Positions 10,894 to 20,982 of a DNA stretch of 35,855 bases are shown piece after piece. The notes beneath the pieces were generated by a model. The model was not told where the DNA came from. It made no database searches and worked only from the letters and a program-made list of their open reading frames with translations. This DNA comes from Clostridiales bacterium (GTDB lineage Bacteria; Bacillota; Clostridia; Monoglobales; WRBX01): assembly GCA_031263785.1 (NCBI GenBank), contig JAISFC010000090.1, forward strand, positions 1 to 35,855. The letters are read 5' to 3'. Positions within the stretch are counted from its first letter, which is position 1. Each line of letters starts with the position of its first letter. Position numbers and translations under genes: made by a program.

Positions 10894-13647
10894 TCACGTA
10901 CCGTAACCAACTATTTGAACTACCGTTCCTTTAACAACTTTCACAACTACCTTGAAGCTTGCAGGAGTATAGCCGTCACCCGGAACAAGGAAGTCTGCGT
11001 CAGCATAGCTTGCATACTTGTCGTCACCCTTCGGGTCATATACAACTATATCACCGTCCAGGTCATCAATGCTCAACGCTTTATTCAACTTACTTGTCAA
11101 GTCAGCAGCATTTACTCCCGTAAAGTCACTAGCTACAAATGCGGTAGTTCCTGTTGCATACAGCTTGTAAGTGTCACTGTTATCAGCGTCTCTGTACAGA
11201 GTTGCAGGGATATAATAGGTATCCTCTACGCTGAACTCCGCGCCTGCAGTATTTGCAAGAGCCTTAAAGTCCGCTACAGAACCGTATGGGCCTGCCAGAC
11301 CTGTTACATTTGCTGTAGATGCTCTAATTACGTCAGTCACACGACCGTCTTCATTAGTTACAACAATTGCAGCGCTGTTTTCCCAGCCTACGCCTACACC
11401 GTCATCAAACAGGTCATAAGCTTCAACTTCGCCTTGAGACGGGCTGTAGTATACATACTGTGTATACTTCTCGCCATCATCATATCCCTTATTGCCGGTT
11501 TTGATGCTCTTTAGGAGTACCAATTCAGCATTCTCATCAGCCAGATATTGAGCCGGAACAATTATTGCCCCTGCAACCTTAGAACTCTCATCGACTTCAA
11601 GAACGCGTGTACCTACCTTAAACACTTGGTCCGTAGACAGCGAGGTCGGGTCTAGCACTGTATATCCGCCATTGTACTTAGCAACGAACAACTCTGTATT
11701 GCCATCAACCTTGATAGTTCCGGACAGAACAGGTGTGCCTATAACATCGGCAATCGTAAAGTCTAACGTTTTCTTACCTGCATCGTATTCTACCGTTCCG
11801 CCATTATTGGCAATCATCAAACCATCATCTTGTTTGAGCGCTGTGTAACCCGTTTCAAGATAAACATTGGTAACCTTATTTGCAGAATCAGTCACGTAAG
11901 AAATCAATTTGCCAACTGCGAAGCTTCCATTTCCGCGAACAGCGGTCGGAGTAACCTTTGAACCGTCATTTACAGATACTTTAGACGCAAGAGTCAATTC
12001 AATCTCTTCGCCCGTTGTATCAACAACAGTCAACGACGTACCCGTTCCAACATCAGAGATAACACCGTAAGCGCCTTTATTAGAAATATCTTTATCAAAG
12101 TCTACAATTCTTCCGTTGTTATCAAGAATAAATTTGCCCTCGGAGCCTGATTTAATTCTACCCTTAACTACCGTGTAAACAGTATCGTCAATTTCCGCGA
12201 AGCTAGCACCCCCGCGTGTTGCATCGTCATCAACGGTACCGTCTATACTCGTGCTACCAACAACACCTCTATAGTAAGTTCTGTTGCTGCGCTTGTAAGT
12301 CGCGTAGGTAATTACGTCACCTTCCGTAAGATCCTCGGGATCAACTTCCTCACCCAGCGTGTCAACCAGCGTCATGTACTTGTCTTTCTTAATATCATAG
12401 CTGATAGTACCGTTCTTAGACGTTGCGTACTCTTTGTCGTCAATCTTGATTGTTTTGCCAGAAGCGCTGACACTCTTAACAACGATAGATTCATATTGCG
12501 TTGCAATAACGCGGTCATAATCCGTCGTTGTGCTGTCTTCGTTTCTTACAAAAATCAAGTTTGCCGGCTTAGGCAACGTTGTCGGAGCAGGTGAACCGCC
12601 TTCAACAAGATAACGATCCGTTGATTTTGAACCATCCAGCACCAAGTTAGCATTGTTTGTAAAGGTGAACGAAGAAGTCTTATCCGCAATCGGATCTGTG
12701 TAATAAGTCACCTTATAACCATGCGACGTCCCCGCAATAGCCTCAACGCTTGCGATTAATTCCTCTGCAATATCAAAACGGGTAGCCGTTTTGTCGGGAA
12801 CAACCGCTACAATTGTACGCGGGTCTGTGGAAAGCTTAGGACGTGTTGCGTATGCAATCACTCTTTGTCCCAAGTAATCAGCCACATTCGTTGTACCCAC
12901 ATAGTAAGCGGTCGAGCTTGTGCCCAATTCCACTTTACCGAGGTCCGCGCTGTTATACTCGTTGTTGGAAACGTAGTCTTTAACGCGTACGCCGTTGAGG
13001 TACTCAGTCAAAGCTGACTTGTTCGGATTTACGGCATAATTCTTGTCGCCCGTACCCCAAACCACACGCTCCATAAGGTCAGCGTTTAATGCGTTGTAGG
13101 TAAGGTTTGCAACCAGCGAACGGGATGCGCCCGCACCGATTGTGCCAGAAAACCCTGTTGTTACGCCTGCCTGAGCCGCTGCATAGAGATAACCTGTGGG
13201 ATATCCCGTTTCAGCCGCCATCGGCTCGTAACCCAGAACACACATTAACATTTTAACGGCTTGCTCGTAAGTTACAAGCTCTTCCGGATAGAAGTTGCCG
13301 TCAGGGAAACCGTTAATGATGCCCTGCTGTTGCGCGGTCGCTACATAACCGCTTGCCCAATGAGTGGAAGGAACGTCCGGGAAAATAGTATCCACTTGGA
13401 CCTTTGAAAGATCCTCATAGCCCATCAAACGATCCGCCACTGCGGCAAATTCCGAGCGAGTTATTGTGCCTTCGCCGCGAAAAGTGCCGTCTTCGTAGCC
13501 TTGAATGATTTTGAAAGCTGAAAGTACTTCAACAGCTTCCTTGTCTGCGTCGGATACATCGGAATAGGTCGCTGCATAGACAGGAACCAGACCTAGCACC
13601 ATTACGAAGACAGTCAATGTTGCTACTAACTTTTTTAGACTCTTCAT
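10894..13647 (-). CDS. S-layer protein with N-terminal SLH domains
   Basis: Signal peptide MKSLKKLVATLTVFVMVLGLVPVYA; SLH motifs FKIIQGYEDGTFRGEGTITRSEFAAV, GIINGFPDGNFYPEELVTYEQAVKML. Confidence 0.9.
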   Translation of the reverse strand: MKSLKKLVATLTVFVMVLGLVPVYAATYSDVSDADKEAVEVLSAFKIIQGYEDGTFRGEGTITRSEFAAVADRLMGYEDLSKVQVDTIFPDVPSTHWASGYVATAQQQGIINGFPDGNFYPEELVTYEQAVKMLMCVLGYEPMAAETGYPTGYLYAAAQAGVTTGFSGTIGAGASRSLVANLTYNALNADLMERVVWGTGDKNYAVNPNKSALTEYLNGVRVKDYVSNNEYNSADLGKVELGTSSTAYYVGTTNVADYLGQRVIAYATRPKLSTDPRTIVAVVPDKTATRFDIAEELIASVEAIAGTSHGYKVTYYTDPIADKTSSFTFTNNANLVLDGSKSTDRYLVEGGSPAPTTLPKPANLIFVRNEDSTTTDYDRVIATQYESIVVKSVSASGKTIKIDDKEYATSKNGTISYDIKKDKYMTLVDTLGEEVDPEDLTEGDVITYATYKRSNRTYYRGVVGSTSIDGTVDDDATRGGASFAEIDDTVYTVVKGRIKSGSEGKFILDNNGRIVDFDKDISNKGAYGVISDVGTGTSLTVVDTTGEEIELTLASKVSVNDGSKVTPTAVRGNGSFAVGKLISYVTDSANKVTNVYLETGYTALKQDDGLMIANNGGTVEYDAGKKTLDFTIADVIGTPVLSGTIKVDGNTELFVAKYNGGYTVLDPTSLSTDQVFKVGTRVLEVDESSKVAGAIIVPAQYLADENAELVLLKSIKTGNKGYDDGEKYTQYVYYSPSQGEVEAYDLFDDGVGVGWENSAAIVVTNEDGRVTDVIRASTANVTGLAGPYGSVADFKALANTAGAEFSVEDTYYIPATLYRDADNSDTYKLYATGTTAFVASDFTGVNAADLTSKLNKALSIDDLDGDIVVYDPKGDDKYASYADADFLVPGDGYTPASFKVVVKVVKGTVVQIVGYGT

Positions 13648-13781
13648 AAAGATAAGTCCTCCTTATAAAAATTTAATTTTTTTCGAAAGAAAGGTTCTTC
13701 CGCTGCCGCGAAACGAGAAAAATCCACACTTTTAAGCTGTTTTTTCCAATTCAGGCTATTTTTCCCTTAACGCATATCTTG

Positions 13782-13810
13782 ATTATATCATTAACTGAAC
13801 GCCACGTCAA
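13782..13810 (-). promoter_or_regulatory. Promoter of the S-layer gene
   Basis: Minus strand TTGACG, 17 bp, TATAAT; 5' UTR of about 130 nt. Confidence 0.8.
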
Positions 13811-13824
13811 CCCTTTTTTTAATT

Positions 13825-13841
13825 TGTAACAAAAATGTAAT
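13825..13841 (+). promoter_or_regulatory. TGTAAC-N5-TGTAAT direct repeat upstream of the S-layer promoter
   Basis: TGTAAC 13825-13830, TGTAAT 13836-13841; 11-bp period; 15 bp upstream of the -35. Confidence 0.6.
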
Positions 13842-14015
13842 ATTTCTACCAAAGTCGACATGACCCGCAGATTATTTTCGACGCGCCTTTAAAATGCGAT
13901 GAATACACTGTCAATAGTACTTTTTAACGCTCCGTCTCTTTTATTTTATTTTCAAATTCGTCATCATGGTACAGTTTATAGCAAAACCGTCATTTGAATG
14001 TCGAAGAACCGTCGC

Positions 14016-15776
14016 CTATACTGTCGCGGATTGTAAGGTAGCTGACTGCGAAGTTGCGGACGGTGGTGTCGTAGATTGCGGCATTTCTGACTGTGAGGTC
14101 GCGGACTGCGAAGTCGCGGACTGCAAAGTCGCGGACTGCGGAATCTCGAATGAATTTTTGTCCCCGTCCGTCTGCGCGGATGCGCTTATCGCCGCACCTA
14201 TGAAATCCCTGAAAATCGGATGCGGGCGTATCGGTCGTGACTTAAATTCGGGATGAAACTGCACTCCCACAAACCATCGATGCCCCGCAAGCTCCACAAT
14301 TTCAACCAAATTTTCGTCCGGCGACAGCCCCACAAGCTTCAACCCCGCCGCTTGCATTTGCGCTCTATAATCATTGTTAAATTCATATCTATGCCTGTGT
14401 CTTTCGGATATCTGCCGCGTGCCGTATGCCTCGAACGAATGAGTTCCTTCAATAATGTTACAACCATAACGTCCCAGCCTCATCGTGCCGCCCAAGCCAT
14501 CTATCTTACGCTGCCCTTCCATCAAATCAATCACATTGTGCGTCGTTTCGGGGTTAAACTCCGTGCTGTTCGCGTCCTCCAGCCCCAGCACATTCCGCGC
14601 AAATTCCACAACCGCCAGCTGCATCCCCAAACAAATCCCCAAATAAGGAATATCATGCGTGCGCGCGTACGTTACGGCGTTAATTTTGCCCTCTATGCCT
14701 CTGTCGCCGAACCCGCCGGGAACGAGTATGCCATCCATCCCCACAAGCAGCTCCGCCGCGTTTTCCGCCGTGACCGTGTCCGAATCCACCCAATTTATAT
14801 CAACCTGCGCGTCGTGCCAAATTCCCGCGTGCCGCAAGCTCTCCGCCACACTGATATACGCATCGTGAAGCGCCACATATTTGCCGACCAGCGCAATCTT
14901 AACGCGCCTTTTCAGCGTCGAATGCTTCTGGACCATCGCCGACCAATCCGCAATATCGGGCTTCGCGCACTCCACATGCAACCGCTTGCAAACCGCCTCC
15001 GCAAGCCCCGCGTGCTCCAAATTCAGCGGCGCCTCATATATGCAGCCGGCATCGAGGTTTTGGATTATGCAGTCCGACCGCACGTTGCAGAAAAGCGCAA
15101 TTTTATCGCACAATTCCTTCGGGAGCGCACCCTCCGCGCGACATACGATTACGTCCGGCTGTATCCCCAAGGACAGCAGCTCCTTCACACTGTGCTGCGT
15201 GGGCTTGCTCTTGAATTCGCCCGACGTGCGCAGATACGGCACAAGCGTAACGTGGAGAAACATGCAATTTTCGCGCCCTACCTCGCCCGCGATTTGCCGA
15301 ATCGCCTCCAAAAACGGCTGGCTCTCTATGTCGCCCACGGTGCCGCCAATCTCGGTGATGACAATGTCGGTGTTGGCATTTTCGCCCACTTTATAGGCAT
15401 ATTCCTTGATTTTATTGGTGATGTGCGGGATAACCTGCACGGTGCCGCCCAAATAGTCGCCTTTCCGCTCATCCGATATCACCGACCAATACACCTTGCC
15501 CGCCGTGAGATTGCTGTACGCGCCGAGATTCTCGTCGATAAACCGCTCGTAATGCCCCAAATCCAAATCCGTCTCAGCGCCGTCCTCCGTTACGAAAACC
15601 TCGCCGTGCTGGTACGGGCTCATCGTCCCCGGGTCTATGTTAATGTATGGGTCAAATTTCTGCATGGTAACATGCAGCCCGCGCGCCTTCAGAAGCATTC
15701 CCAAGCTCGCCGCCGTAATGCCCTTGCCTATTCCCGAAACCACACCGCCCGTTACAAAAACATATTTGACCGCCAT
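14016..15776 (-). CDS. pyrG: CTP synthase with a low-complexity C-terminal tail
   Basis: [29 protein letters not shown] domain [31 protein letters not shown]; ends [15 protein letters not shown]...; ATG 15776 follows SD GGAGAGG. Confidence 0.95.
   Translation of the reverse strand: MAVKYVFVTGGVVSGIGKGITAASLGMLLKARGLHVTMQKFDPYINIDPGTMSPYQHGEVFVTEDGAETDLDLGHYERFIDENLGAYSNLTAGKVYWSVISDERKGDYLGGTVQVIPHITNKIKEYAYKVGENANTDIVITEIGGTVGDIESQPFLEAIRQIAGEVGRENCMFLHVTLVPYLRTSGEFKSKPTQHSVKELLSLGIQPDVIVCRAEGALPKELCDKIALFCNVRSDCIIQNLDAGCIYEAPLNLEHAGLAEAVCKRLHVECAKPDIADWSAMVQKHSTLKRRVKIALVGKYVALHDAYISVAESLRHAGIWHDAQVDINWVDSDTVTAENAAELLVGMDGILVPGGFGDRGIEGKINAVTYARTHDIPYLGICLGMQLAVVEFARNVLGLEDANSTEFNPETTHNVIDLMEGQRKIDGLGGTMRLGRYGCNIIEGTHSFEAYGTRQISERHRHRYEFNNDYRAQMQAAGLKLVGLSPDENLVEIVELAGHRWFVGVQFHPEFKSRPIRPHPIFRDFIGAAISASAQTDGDKNSFEIPQSATLQSATSQSATSQSEMPQSTTPPSATSQSATLQSATV
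14023..14142. repeat. Eight degenerate 15-bp tandem repeats in the 3' end of pyrG
   Basis: Units gtcgcggattgtaag, gtagctgactgcgaa, ... gtcgcggactgcgaa, gtcgcggactgcaaa, gtcgcggactgcgga. Confidence 0.9.
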
Positions 15777-15996
15777 TTCCACATTCCTCTCCAATTTTGG
15801 TAACTGTACATTTGCCTTGCATACATTTTATAACTCCTTTCGCCATTTGTCAATAGAAAATTTTGGATTTTTTTAATTTTTATCGGATTTTTTTACGGAA
15901 ATATTTAGTCCATAGTAAAAAAATGCCGTATTTTAGCTTTTTTGGGGCGGTCAATTGGCAAAATTTTCCTTAAAAAAAATTTAAAATTTTAGGGGT

Positions 15997-16025
15997 TGAC
16001 AACTCCCCTGTTTTGTGATAGAATT
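15997..16025 (+). promoter_or_regulatory. Promoter of rpmG/secE/nusG region
   Basis: TTGACA, 17 bp, TAGAAT. Confidence 0.75.
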
Positions 16026-16103
16026 GTCTTGCCTCTGTGAGGGGGATTTTTTTAGCGATTCTTTATAATAAGTATTTTTGAAATTTGGGAAGGATTGGGA
16101 TAA

Positions 16104-16253
16104 ATGGCAGACCTTATTACATTAGAATGCACCGTGTGTAAGCAGCATAATTATCGCACGAGCAAAAATAAAAAGAACACGCCGGACCGTTTGGAAATCA
16201 AGAAATATTGTCGTTTCTGCCGGCAGCACACTCTCCACAAAGAGGGTAAATAG
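16104..16253 (+). CDS. rpmG: 50S ribosomal protein L33 (zinc-binding form)
   Basis: [49 protein letters not shown] with two CxxC. Confidence 0.95.
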   Translation: MADLITLECTVCKQHNYRTSKNKKNTPDRLEIKKYCRFCRQHTLHKEGK

Positions 16254-16439
16254 AGGGAATTAAAGCCGGGGGCGCGCATTTTTAGCGGGTCAACGGGCGG
16301 TATGACGGCTCTTGCTTAACGCGGTATGGCGGTTCTTACTTATCATTGAGGCAATTTGCACGCGCGGTCAACGCCAAATTGTAATCGGGCAAGGGTTTGA
16401 GGGCTGTACTATCATATTTTAGAAAGGGATTGTGCGCTT

Positions 16440-16922
16440 ATGGCAATGCGTGAAAAAAAAGAAAAGAAACACGGGTACCTTTCCGGCGTCAGGAGTGAGC
16501 TGAAAAAAGTGGTGTACCCTTCGGCGAAAACCGTACAGAAGAACACAGCCATCGTTATCGTTCTGGTTCTCATTGTGGGGGTGTTTATCGGGCTGCTGGA
16601 CTATGCGCTCGGCAACGGGCAGCAGGCTCTGTTCACTAACGTGACATTTAACTTCCCGACCGAAGAGGTTCCCCCCGATGACGGCACAACTCAGGACCCG
16701 TTGGATGGCTTTGACCCGGGAGAGGTTCAACTTCCCGACGATTTGGACCTCAACGAGTTCCCTGAGGTAGACATGCCCGCATCGTACGATATAGATACGG
16801 GATTGCCACCGGAGCCGCCAATTCCCGAGATTGACGAAGTGACTATTCCCGAGGATGCGCTGATACCTCCGCCTGTAGCAGGGGAGAATCCGCCCGAGCC
16901 TCCGCAGGGAGGAGAAGAATAA
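16440..16922 (+). CDS. secE: Preprotein translocase SecE with long acidic Pro-rich C-terminal extension
   Basis: SGVRSELKKVVYPSAKTVQKNTAIVIVLVLIVGVFIGLLDYAL SecE core; between rpmG and nusG. Confidence 0.85.
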   Translation: MAMREKKEKKHGYLSGVRSELKKVVYPSAKTVQKNTAIVIVLVLIVGVFIGLLDYALGNGQQALFTNVTFNFPTEEVPPDDGTTQDPLDGFDPGEVQLPDDLDLNEFPEVDMPASYDIDTGLPPEPPIPEIDEVTIPEDALIPPPVAGENPPEPPQGGEE

Positions 16923-17446
16923 TGGCGGCAAATGAGCCGAAATGGTTCGTCGTTCATACCTACTCCGGCTATGAGAATAAAGTGATGGCAAACATCGAAA
17001 AGCTCGTGGAAAACCGCTCTATTCATGAATTGATTCCCGAGGTGCAGGTGCCTATGGAAGAAGTCACTGAAATTAAAGACGGCGAAAAGCGCGTCGTATT
17101 GCGCAAAAAATATCCCGGTTACGTGTTCGTCAAGATGACGATGAACGATGAAACTTGGTTTGTCGTGCGGAATACACGCGGTGTGACCGGCTTTGTGGGT
17201 CCCGCTTCCAAACCGGTACCGCTGACGGACGCCGAAATAGACGAAATGGGCGTGGAAACGAAAATTATTACGCTGAATTTCCAAGTGGGCGATAATGTGC
17301 GCATCAAAAGCGGTCCGCTGGAGAATTTCACCGGCATAGTCAACGAGATTTCTATGGAAAAAAAGATGGTTACTATAAATGTGTCCATGTTCGGGCGTGA
17401 AACTCCCGTAGATTTGGAATTTAGCCAAATTGAAGCGGTAGTATAG
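16922..17446 (+). CDS. nusG: Transcription termination/antitermination protein NusG
   Basis: KWFVVHTYSGYENKV, YPGYVFVKM, RNTRGVTGFVG, KOW GDNVRIKSGPLENFTGIV. Confidence 0.97.
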   Translation: MAANEPKWFVVHTYSGYENKVMANIEKLVENRSIHELIPEVQVPMEEVTEIKDGEKRVVLRKKYPGYVFVKMTMNDETWFVVRNTRGVTGFVGPASKPVPLTDAEIDEMGVETKIITLNFQVGDNVRIKSGPLENFTGIVNEISMEKKMVTINVSMFGRETPVDLEFSQIEAVV

Positions 17447-17500
17447 GCAGCGAAATGGTCAAATGTTTATGATATTTCTGAAAGGACGGCAAAATATATT

Positions 17501-17929
17501 ATGGCAGAACAAAAAATAACGGGTTTTATAAAATTGCAAATACCCGCGGGGAAAGCTACTCCTGCACCGCCCGTCGGTCCAGCGTTGGGGCAGTACGGCG
17601 TTAATATTGTGGACTTTACTAAACAGTTTAATGACCGCACGGCGCAAGATGCGGGGCTTATTATCCCTGTAGTAATCACTGTATACGCGGACCGCACGTT
17701 TACCTTTATCACCAAAACTCCGCCCGCGGCGGTTCTCATACTTAAAGCGATGGGGATTGATAAGGGGTCCGGCACTCCTAATAAGACGAAAGTCGGCGCT
17801 CTGAGCCACACTAAGGTGAAAGAAATCGCCGAGCAGAAAATGCCCGATTTAAACGCCGCCGACATTAAGTCCGCTATGAGCATGATTGAAGGCACCGCGC
17901 GTTCTATGGGCGTTACTATTGAAGATTAA
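17501..17929 (+). CDS. rplK: 50S ribosomal protein L11
   Basis: [36 protein letters not shown]. Confidence 0.98.
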   Translation: MAEQKITGFIKLQIPAGKATPAPPVGPALGQYGVNIVDFTKQFNDRTAQDAGLIIPVVITVYADRTFTFITKTPPAAVLILKAMGIDKGSGTPNKTKVGALSHTKVKEIAEQKMPDLNAADIKSAMSMIEGTARSMGVTIED

Positions 17930-17974
17930 TTTTGCACGAGTTATAACTGGTTGTAATCAATGGAGGTTTTTAAT

Positions 17975-18670
17975 TTGAAACACAGTAAAAAATATCAGGA
18001 CAGCGTGAAGCTGTTCAGCCCGCAGGAGGCTTACGAGCCTTCGCAAGCGTTTAAATACGTAACTCAAACGGCAAAAGCGAAGTTTGACGAAACTATTGAA
18101 ATGCACGCAAAATTGGGCGTGGATTCCAGACACGCGGACCAGCAGGTGCGCGGCGCGGTAGTGTTGCCGAACGGCACGGGGAAAAAATTGCGCGTACTCG
18201 TCTTTGCTAAAGGCGACAAGGCAACCGAGGCTGAAAACGCGGGCGCGGATTATGTCGGCGCGGACGAGCTGGTCCCAAAGATTCAAAATGACAACTGGTT
18301 CGACTTTGATATAATCGTCGCAACTCCCGACATGATGGGGGTCGTAGGGCGTTTGGGGAAGGTGCTAGGACCCAAAGGCTTGATGCCGAATCCAAAATCC
18401 GGCACGGTAACTATGGACGTGGCGCGCGCTATTAACGACATAAAATCGGGTAAAATTGAGTATCGTCTGGACAAAACCAACATCATTCATTGTCCCATTG
18501 GCAAAGCGTCTTTCGGGGATGAAAAATTGCTGGAAAACTTTAATGCGCTGTTGGGCGCTATAATAAAGGCAAAACCCTCCGCGAGCAAGGGGACATATTT
18601 GAAAAGCGTCACAATTTCGGCGACAATGGGTCCCGGGATTAAAATTAATCCGCAGAAAATCGAAGCATAA
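17975..18670 (+). CDS. rplA: 50S ribosomal protein L1
   Basis: L1 signature [37 protein letters not shown] 17975 lies behind GGAGG (track start ATG 17960 overlaps the SD). Confidence 0.96.
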   Translation: MKHSKKYQDSVKLFSPQEAYEPSQAFKYVTQTAKAKFDETIEMHAKLGVDSRHADQQVRGAVVLPNGTGKKLRVLVFAKGDKATEAENAGADYVGADELVPKIQNDNWFDFDIIVATPDMMGVVGRLGKVLGPKGLMPNPKSGTVTMDVARAINDIKSGKIEYRLDKTNIIHCPIGKASFGDEKLLENFNALLGAIIKAKPSASKGTYLKSVTISATMGPGIKINPQKIEA

Positions 18671-18698
18671 AAATAAAAGCGTAAACAAAATAAAAACT

Positions 18699-18727
18699 AA
18701 AATCGCTGCAATAGGGCGATTTTTATT
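18699..18727 (+). terminator. Terminator after rplA
   Basis: AAAATCGC...GCGATTTTTATTTT. Confidence 0.75.
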
Positions 18728-18730
18728 TTG

Positions 18731-19450
18731 TTATAAATCTTGATTGCGCTTATTATTTAAACGCAAAAGTCTGTCGTCGTCCGCGTTATCATCCAAGCAC
18801 CAAATGTTAAACGCGAAATAGACCAAACTCAAAAATACCGTTAAAATTAACACAAATATCCATGAATCCTCATTAAATTTTAAACCTTCAACCAGCAAAA
18901 GCGGATTCCTCCACGCATCCCAACTATTCATCCGCATAAAGCGTCCCCAATAAATTGCAATGCTGCTTAAAAACTGCACTATCACAACAAAAATCCCACT
19001 GACTATTCCGTTTGAATGCTTCCTTATTATCCCCTGATTTATCCTCAAAGAAGCCATTCCCAAAATGAATCCGGTTATAATATACGCCGAAAACAATACA
19101 AAATCATACCACGGCTTAAAGTCGAAATCCGCAGCTTGTCCTTTAAAAAAGCCTACCCAACTAAAGTGCGCATAATCCGTAAGAATATAAGGCGCGTTCG
19201 GATAGAAAATGAGCCATAATAGCCCTATAATTGCCATCATACAAAATTTTAGCGGGAAGTTTTTTATCCTGTCGCACAGCGCCAAAATACACGAGAATAC
19301 AAAGGGAATCCACGCCAAAAACAAATTCCAAATCAGGAAAATGTAGTTTGTCCCTTCTATAATCCGCATTCTATACAGCGTGAGCATACACGCAAAAACG
19401 GACATAACAATGAAAACCGCCGATATTTTAATAATTTTCGTAAGCTTCAT
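18731..19450 (-). CDS. DUF1361-like integral membrane protein
   Basis: LWLIFYPNAPYILTDYAHF, PWYDFVL and multiple TM segments; ATG 19450 overlaps upstream stop. Confidence 0.75.
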   Translation of the reverse strand: MKLTKIIKISAVFIVMSVFACMLTLYRMRIIEGTNYIFLIWNLFLAWIPFVFSCILALCDRIKNFPLKFCMMAIIGLLWLIFYPNAPYILTDYAHFSWVGFFKGQAADFDFKPWYDFVLFSAYIITGFILGMASLRINQGIIRKHSNGIVSGIFVVIVQFLSSIAIYWGRFMRMNSWDAWRNPLLLVEGLKFNEDSWIFVLILTVFLSLVYFAFNIWCLDDNADDDRLLRLNNKRNQDL

Positions 19451-20217
19451 TCGCCAATCATCTCCACCGCTGCCCCGTTTGGAGGGAATATCCACATTTT
19501 CATCACCGCTAAAATCTCGCGCAAATAACATGCAGGCTGTATGTACCACTCTGTGCGCGCGCTTATATGCCGTGCGGAGATTCCCGCTAATCGCGCCAGT
19601 TTTGTCGCACGGTAAATGTGAAAATCATTAGTCACCAATGCAGCCGTATATCCATTGGGGAAGCGTTCATTTAAAATCGCTTCTGTAAATTTGAGGTTCT
19701 CAAAGGTAGAGGTCGAATTCTCCTCTTTGATTATTTTTTCACTCGAAATCCCCTTATCTACCAAATATCGCTCCATCGCCAAAGCTTCGGTAATATCCTC
19801 CTGCGCGCCCATGCCTCCCGACACGACAACGACTGCCCGCTCATGTTTTGCGAGGTAATCAGCCGCTTTATCCAGCCGCCGCGCCAACGTCAGCGACACA
19901 CTTTCGCCCCGAACGCCCGCCCCCAGCACGATTACCACGTCCTCGTCGCCGAGGGTGTTATCATTAGTTCCGTAAATTGCTAAAAACGCCACAAAACAAA
20001 TGATAACTCCGCATATGGCAATCGCAGCGATATTAAGCGCTTTTAACCGATGCAACCGTTCCCAAAAAACTCCGTAGCCGACAATCGCGAGCGCAACTAA
20101 GCCTTCGATAACGACACCGAGGTTAAAATTTGTGGTAATTGCAAGCAGGAGCGTGTTTATAAGCAACGCCCCGCCCGCAAAAACCGCAAATTTCCTGCCT
20201 ATTCCCTTAAACCTCAA
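19447..20217 (-). CDS. YdcF/SanA (DUF218)-family membrane protein
   Basis: DVVIVLGAGVRGESVSLTLARRLDKA, VVVVSGGMG, ALVTNDFHIYRA. Confidence 0.85.
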   Translation of the reverse strand: MRFKGIGRKFAVFAGGALLINTLLLAITTNFNLGVVIEGLVALAIVGYGVFWERLHRLKALNIAAIAICGVIICFVAFLAIYGTNDNTLGDEDVVIVLGAGVRGESVSLTLARRLDKAADYLAKHERAVVVVSGGMGAQEDITEALAMERYLVDKGISSEKIIKEENSTSTFENLKFTEAILNERFPNGYTAALVTNDFHIYRATKLARLAGISARHISARTEWYIQPACYLREILAVMKMWIFPPNGAAVEMIGE

Positions 20218-20917
20218 ACGTTTTTACCGAATTATAATAATTCACCATTGTTGCGCTGAAATACGGCCAAACATATATAGTCGCAATTCCAAAAGTAATC
20301 GTCGCGAGAAGAAACCAGAGAATAAAGGACAGCCCCAGCACAAATAGCTCGGACAGTCTGCCGCGCATAAGGCGCACGCTCTCAGTTATAGCCTCGCGAG
20401 CGGTCATATTTTCATTTTCGGCAAGTATGTACGTGGAAAGCGCATAGCGCAAATATCTTATGAACACTATGATGCCAATTGCGCACAGCCCGATTACCAT
20501 CAAGATATTTGTAGCGGCGGAAGGCGCAGAAGCTACTAATTCGTAATTAGGCGAATACAAATCCCCGACGGACATAGCCGCCATAAAAGCGAAAACACCA
20601 CTCCAAACAATCAATAGCCAGCCTCCGCTGAATATGAGCTTTAAAAACTCCAGCCAAAACGCCTTACCCCAACGTGGGAATCCGTTGAAAACGTCGCCGA
20701 CACGTGGCTTTTCACCCGCGGCGATTGCCAAAAACACCATGGCAAACCCCAATGTGAATGCGGGCGCAAAAAGCATCTGCGCCAAGCCGCCAACAATCGG
20801 CACCAAACTAACAACAAATGTAATCGCAAAGACAATTAATGCCATTACAAAAAGTACACCTATCTTTCCTTTGATTTGTTCCTTAGCTGTCGCTTTAATC
20901 TCTGCACGGTTTATCAT
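20207..20917 (-). CDS. DUF975-family membrane protein
   Basis: MINRAEIKATAKEQIKGKIGVLF...; RYLRYALSTYILAENENMTAREAITESVRLMRG. Confidence 0.8.
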   Translation of the reverse strand: MINRAEIKATAKEQIKGKIGVLFVMALIVFAITFVVSLVPIVGGLAQMLFAPAFTLGFAMVFLAIAAGEKPRVGDVFNGFPRWGKAFWLEFLKLIFSGGWLLIVWSGVFAFMAAMSVGDLYSPNYELVASAPSAATNILMVIGLCAIGIIVFIRYLRYALSTYILAENENMTAREAITESVRLMRGRLSELFVLGLSFILWFLLATITFGIATIYVWPYFSATMVNYYNSVKTFEV

Positions 20918-20982
20918 GAAAATCACTCCTTTAAAATATATTAATAATTTTTTTTGCTATTTATCGGGCTTAAAATGCCCGC

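Noticed and set aside
13966-14256. Plus-strand ORF with [14 protein letters not shown] repeats resembling a pentapeptide-repeat protein
   Set aside because: Lies opposite the pyrG 3' repeats; only about eight units, no conserved flanks and the pattern follows from the 15-bp tandem repeat. Kept as a pyrG observation only.
14253-15803. 516-aa plus-strand ORF opposite pyrG
   Set aside because: Antisense shadow of a clear CTP synthase; Arg/His-rich translation typical of GC-biased reverse-frame ORFs, with no recognisable motif.
16032-16052. CCTC-TGT-GAGG plus T-rich stretch after the rpmG promoter as a riboswitch/attenuator
   Set aside because: Four-base-pair stem immediately at the transcription start; too weak without covariation evidence.
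17960-17974. ATG 17960 as the rplA start
   Set aside because: This stretch contains the GGAGG Shine-Dalgarno; TTG 17975 gives the normal L1 N-terminus ([10 protein letters not shown]).
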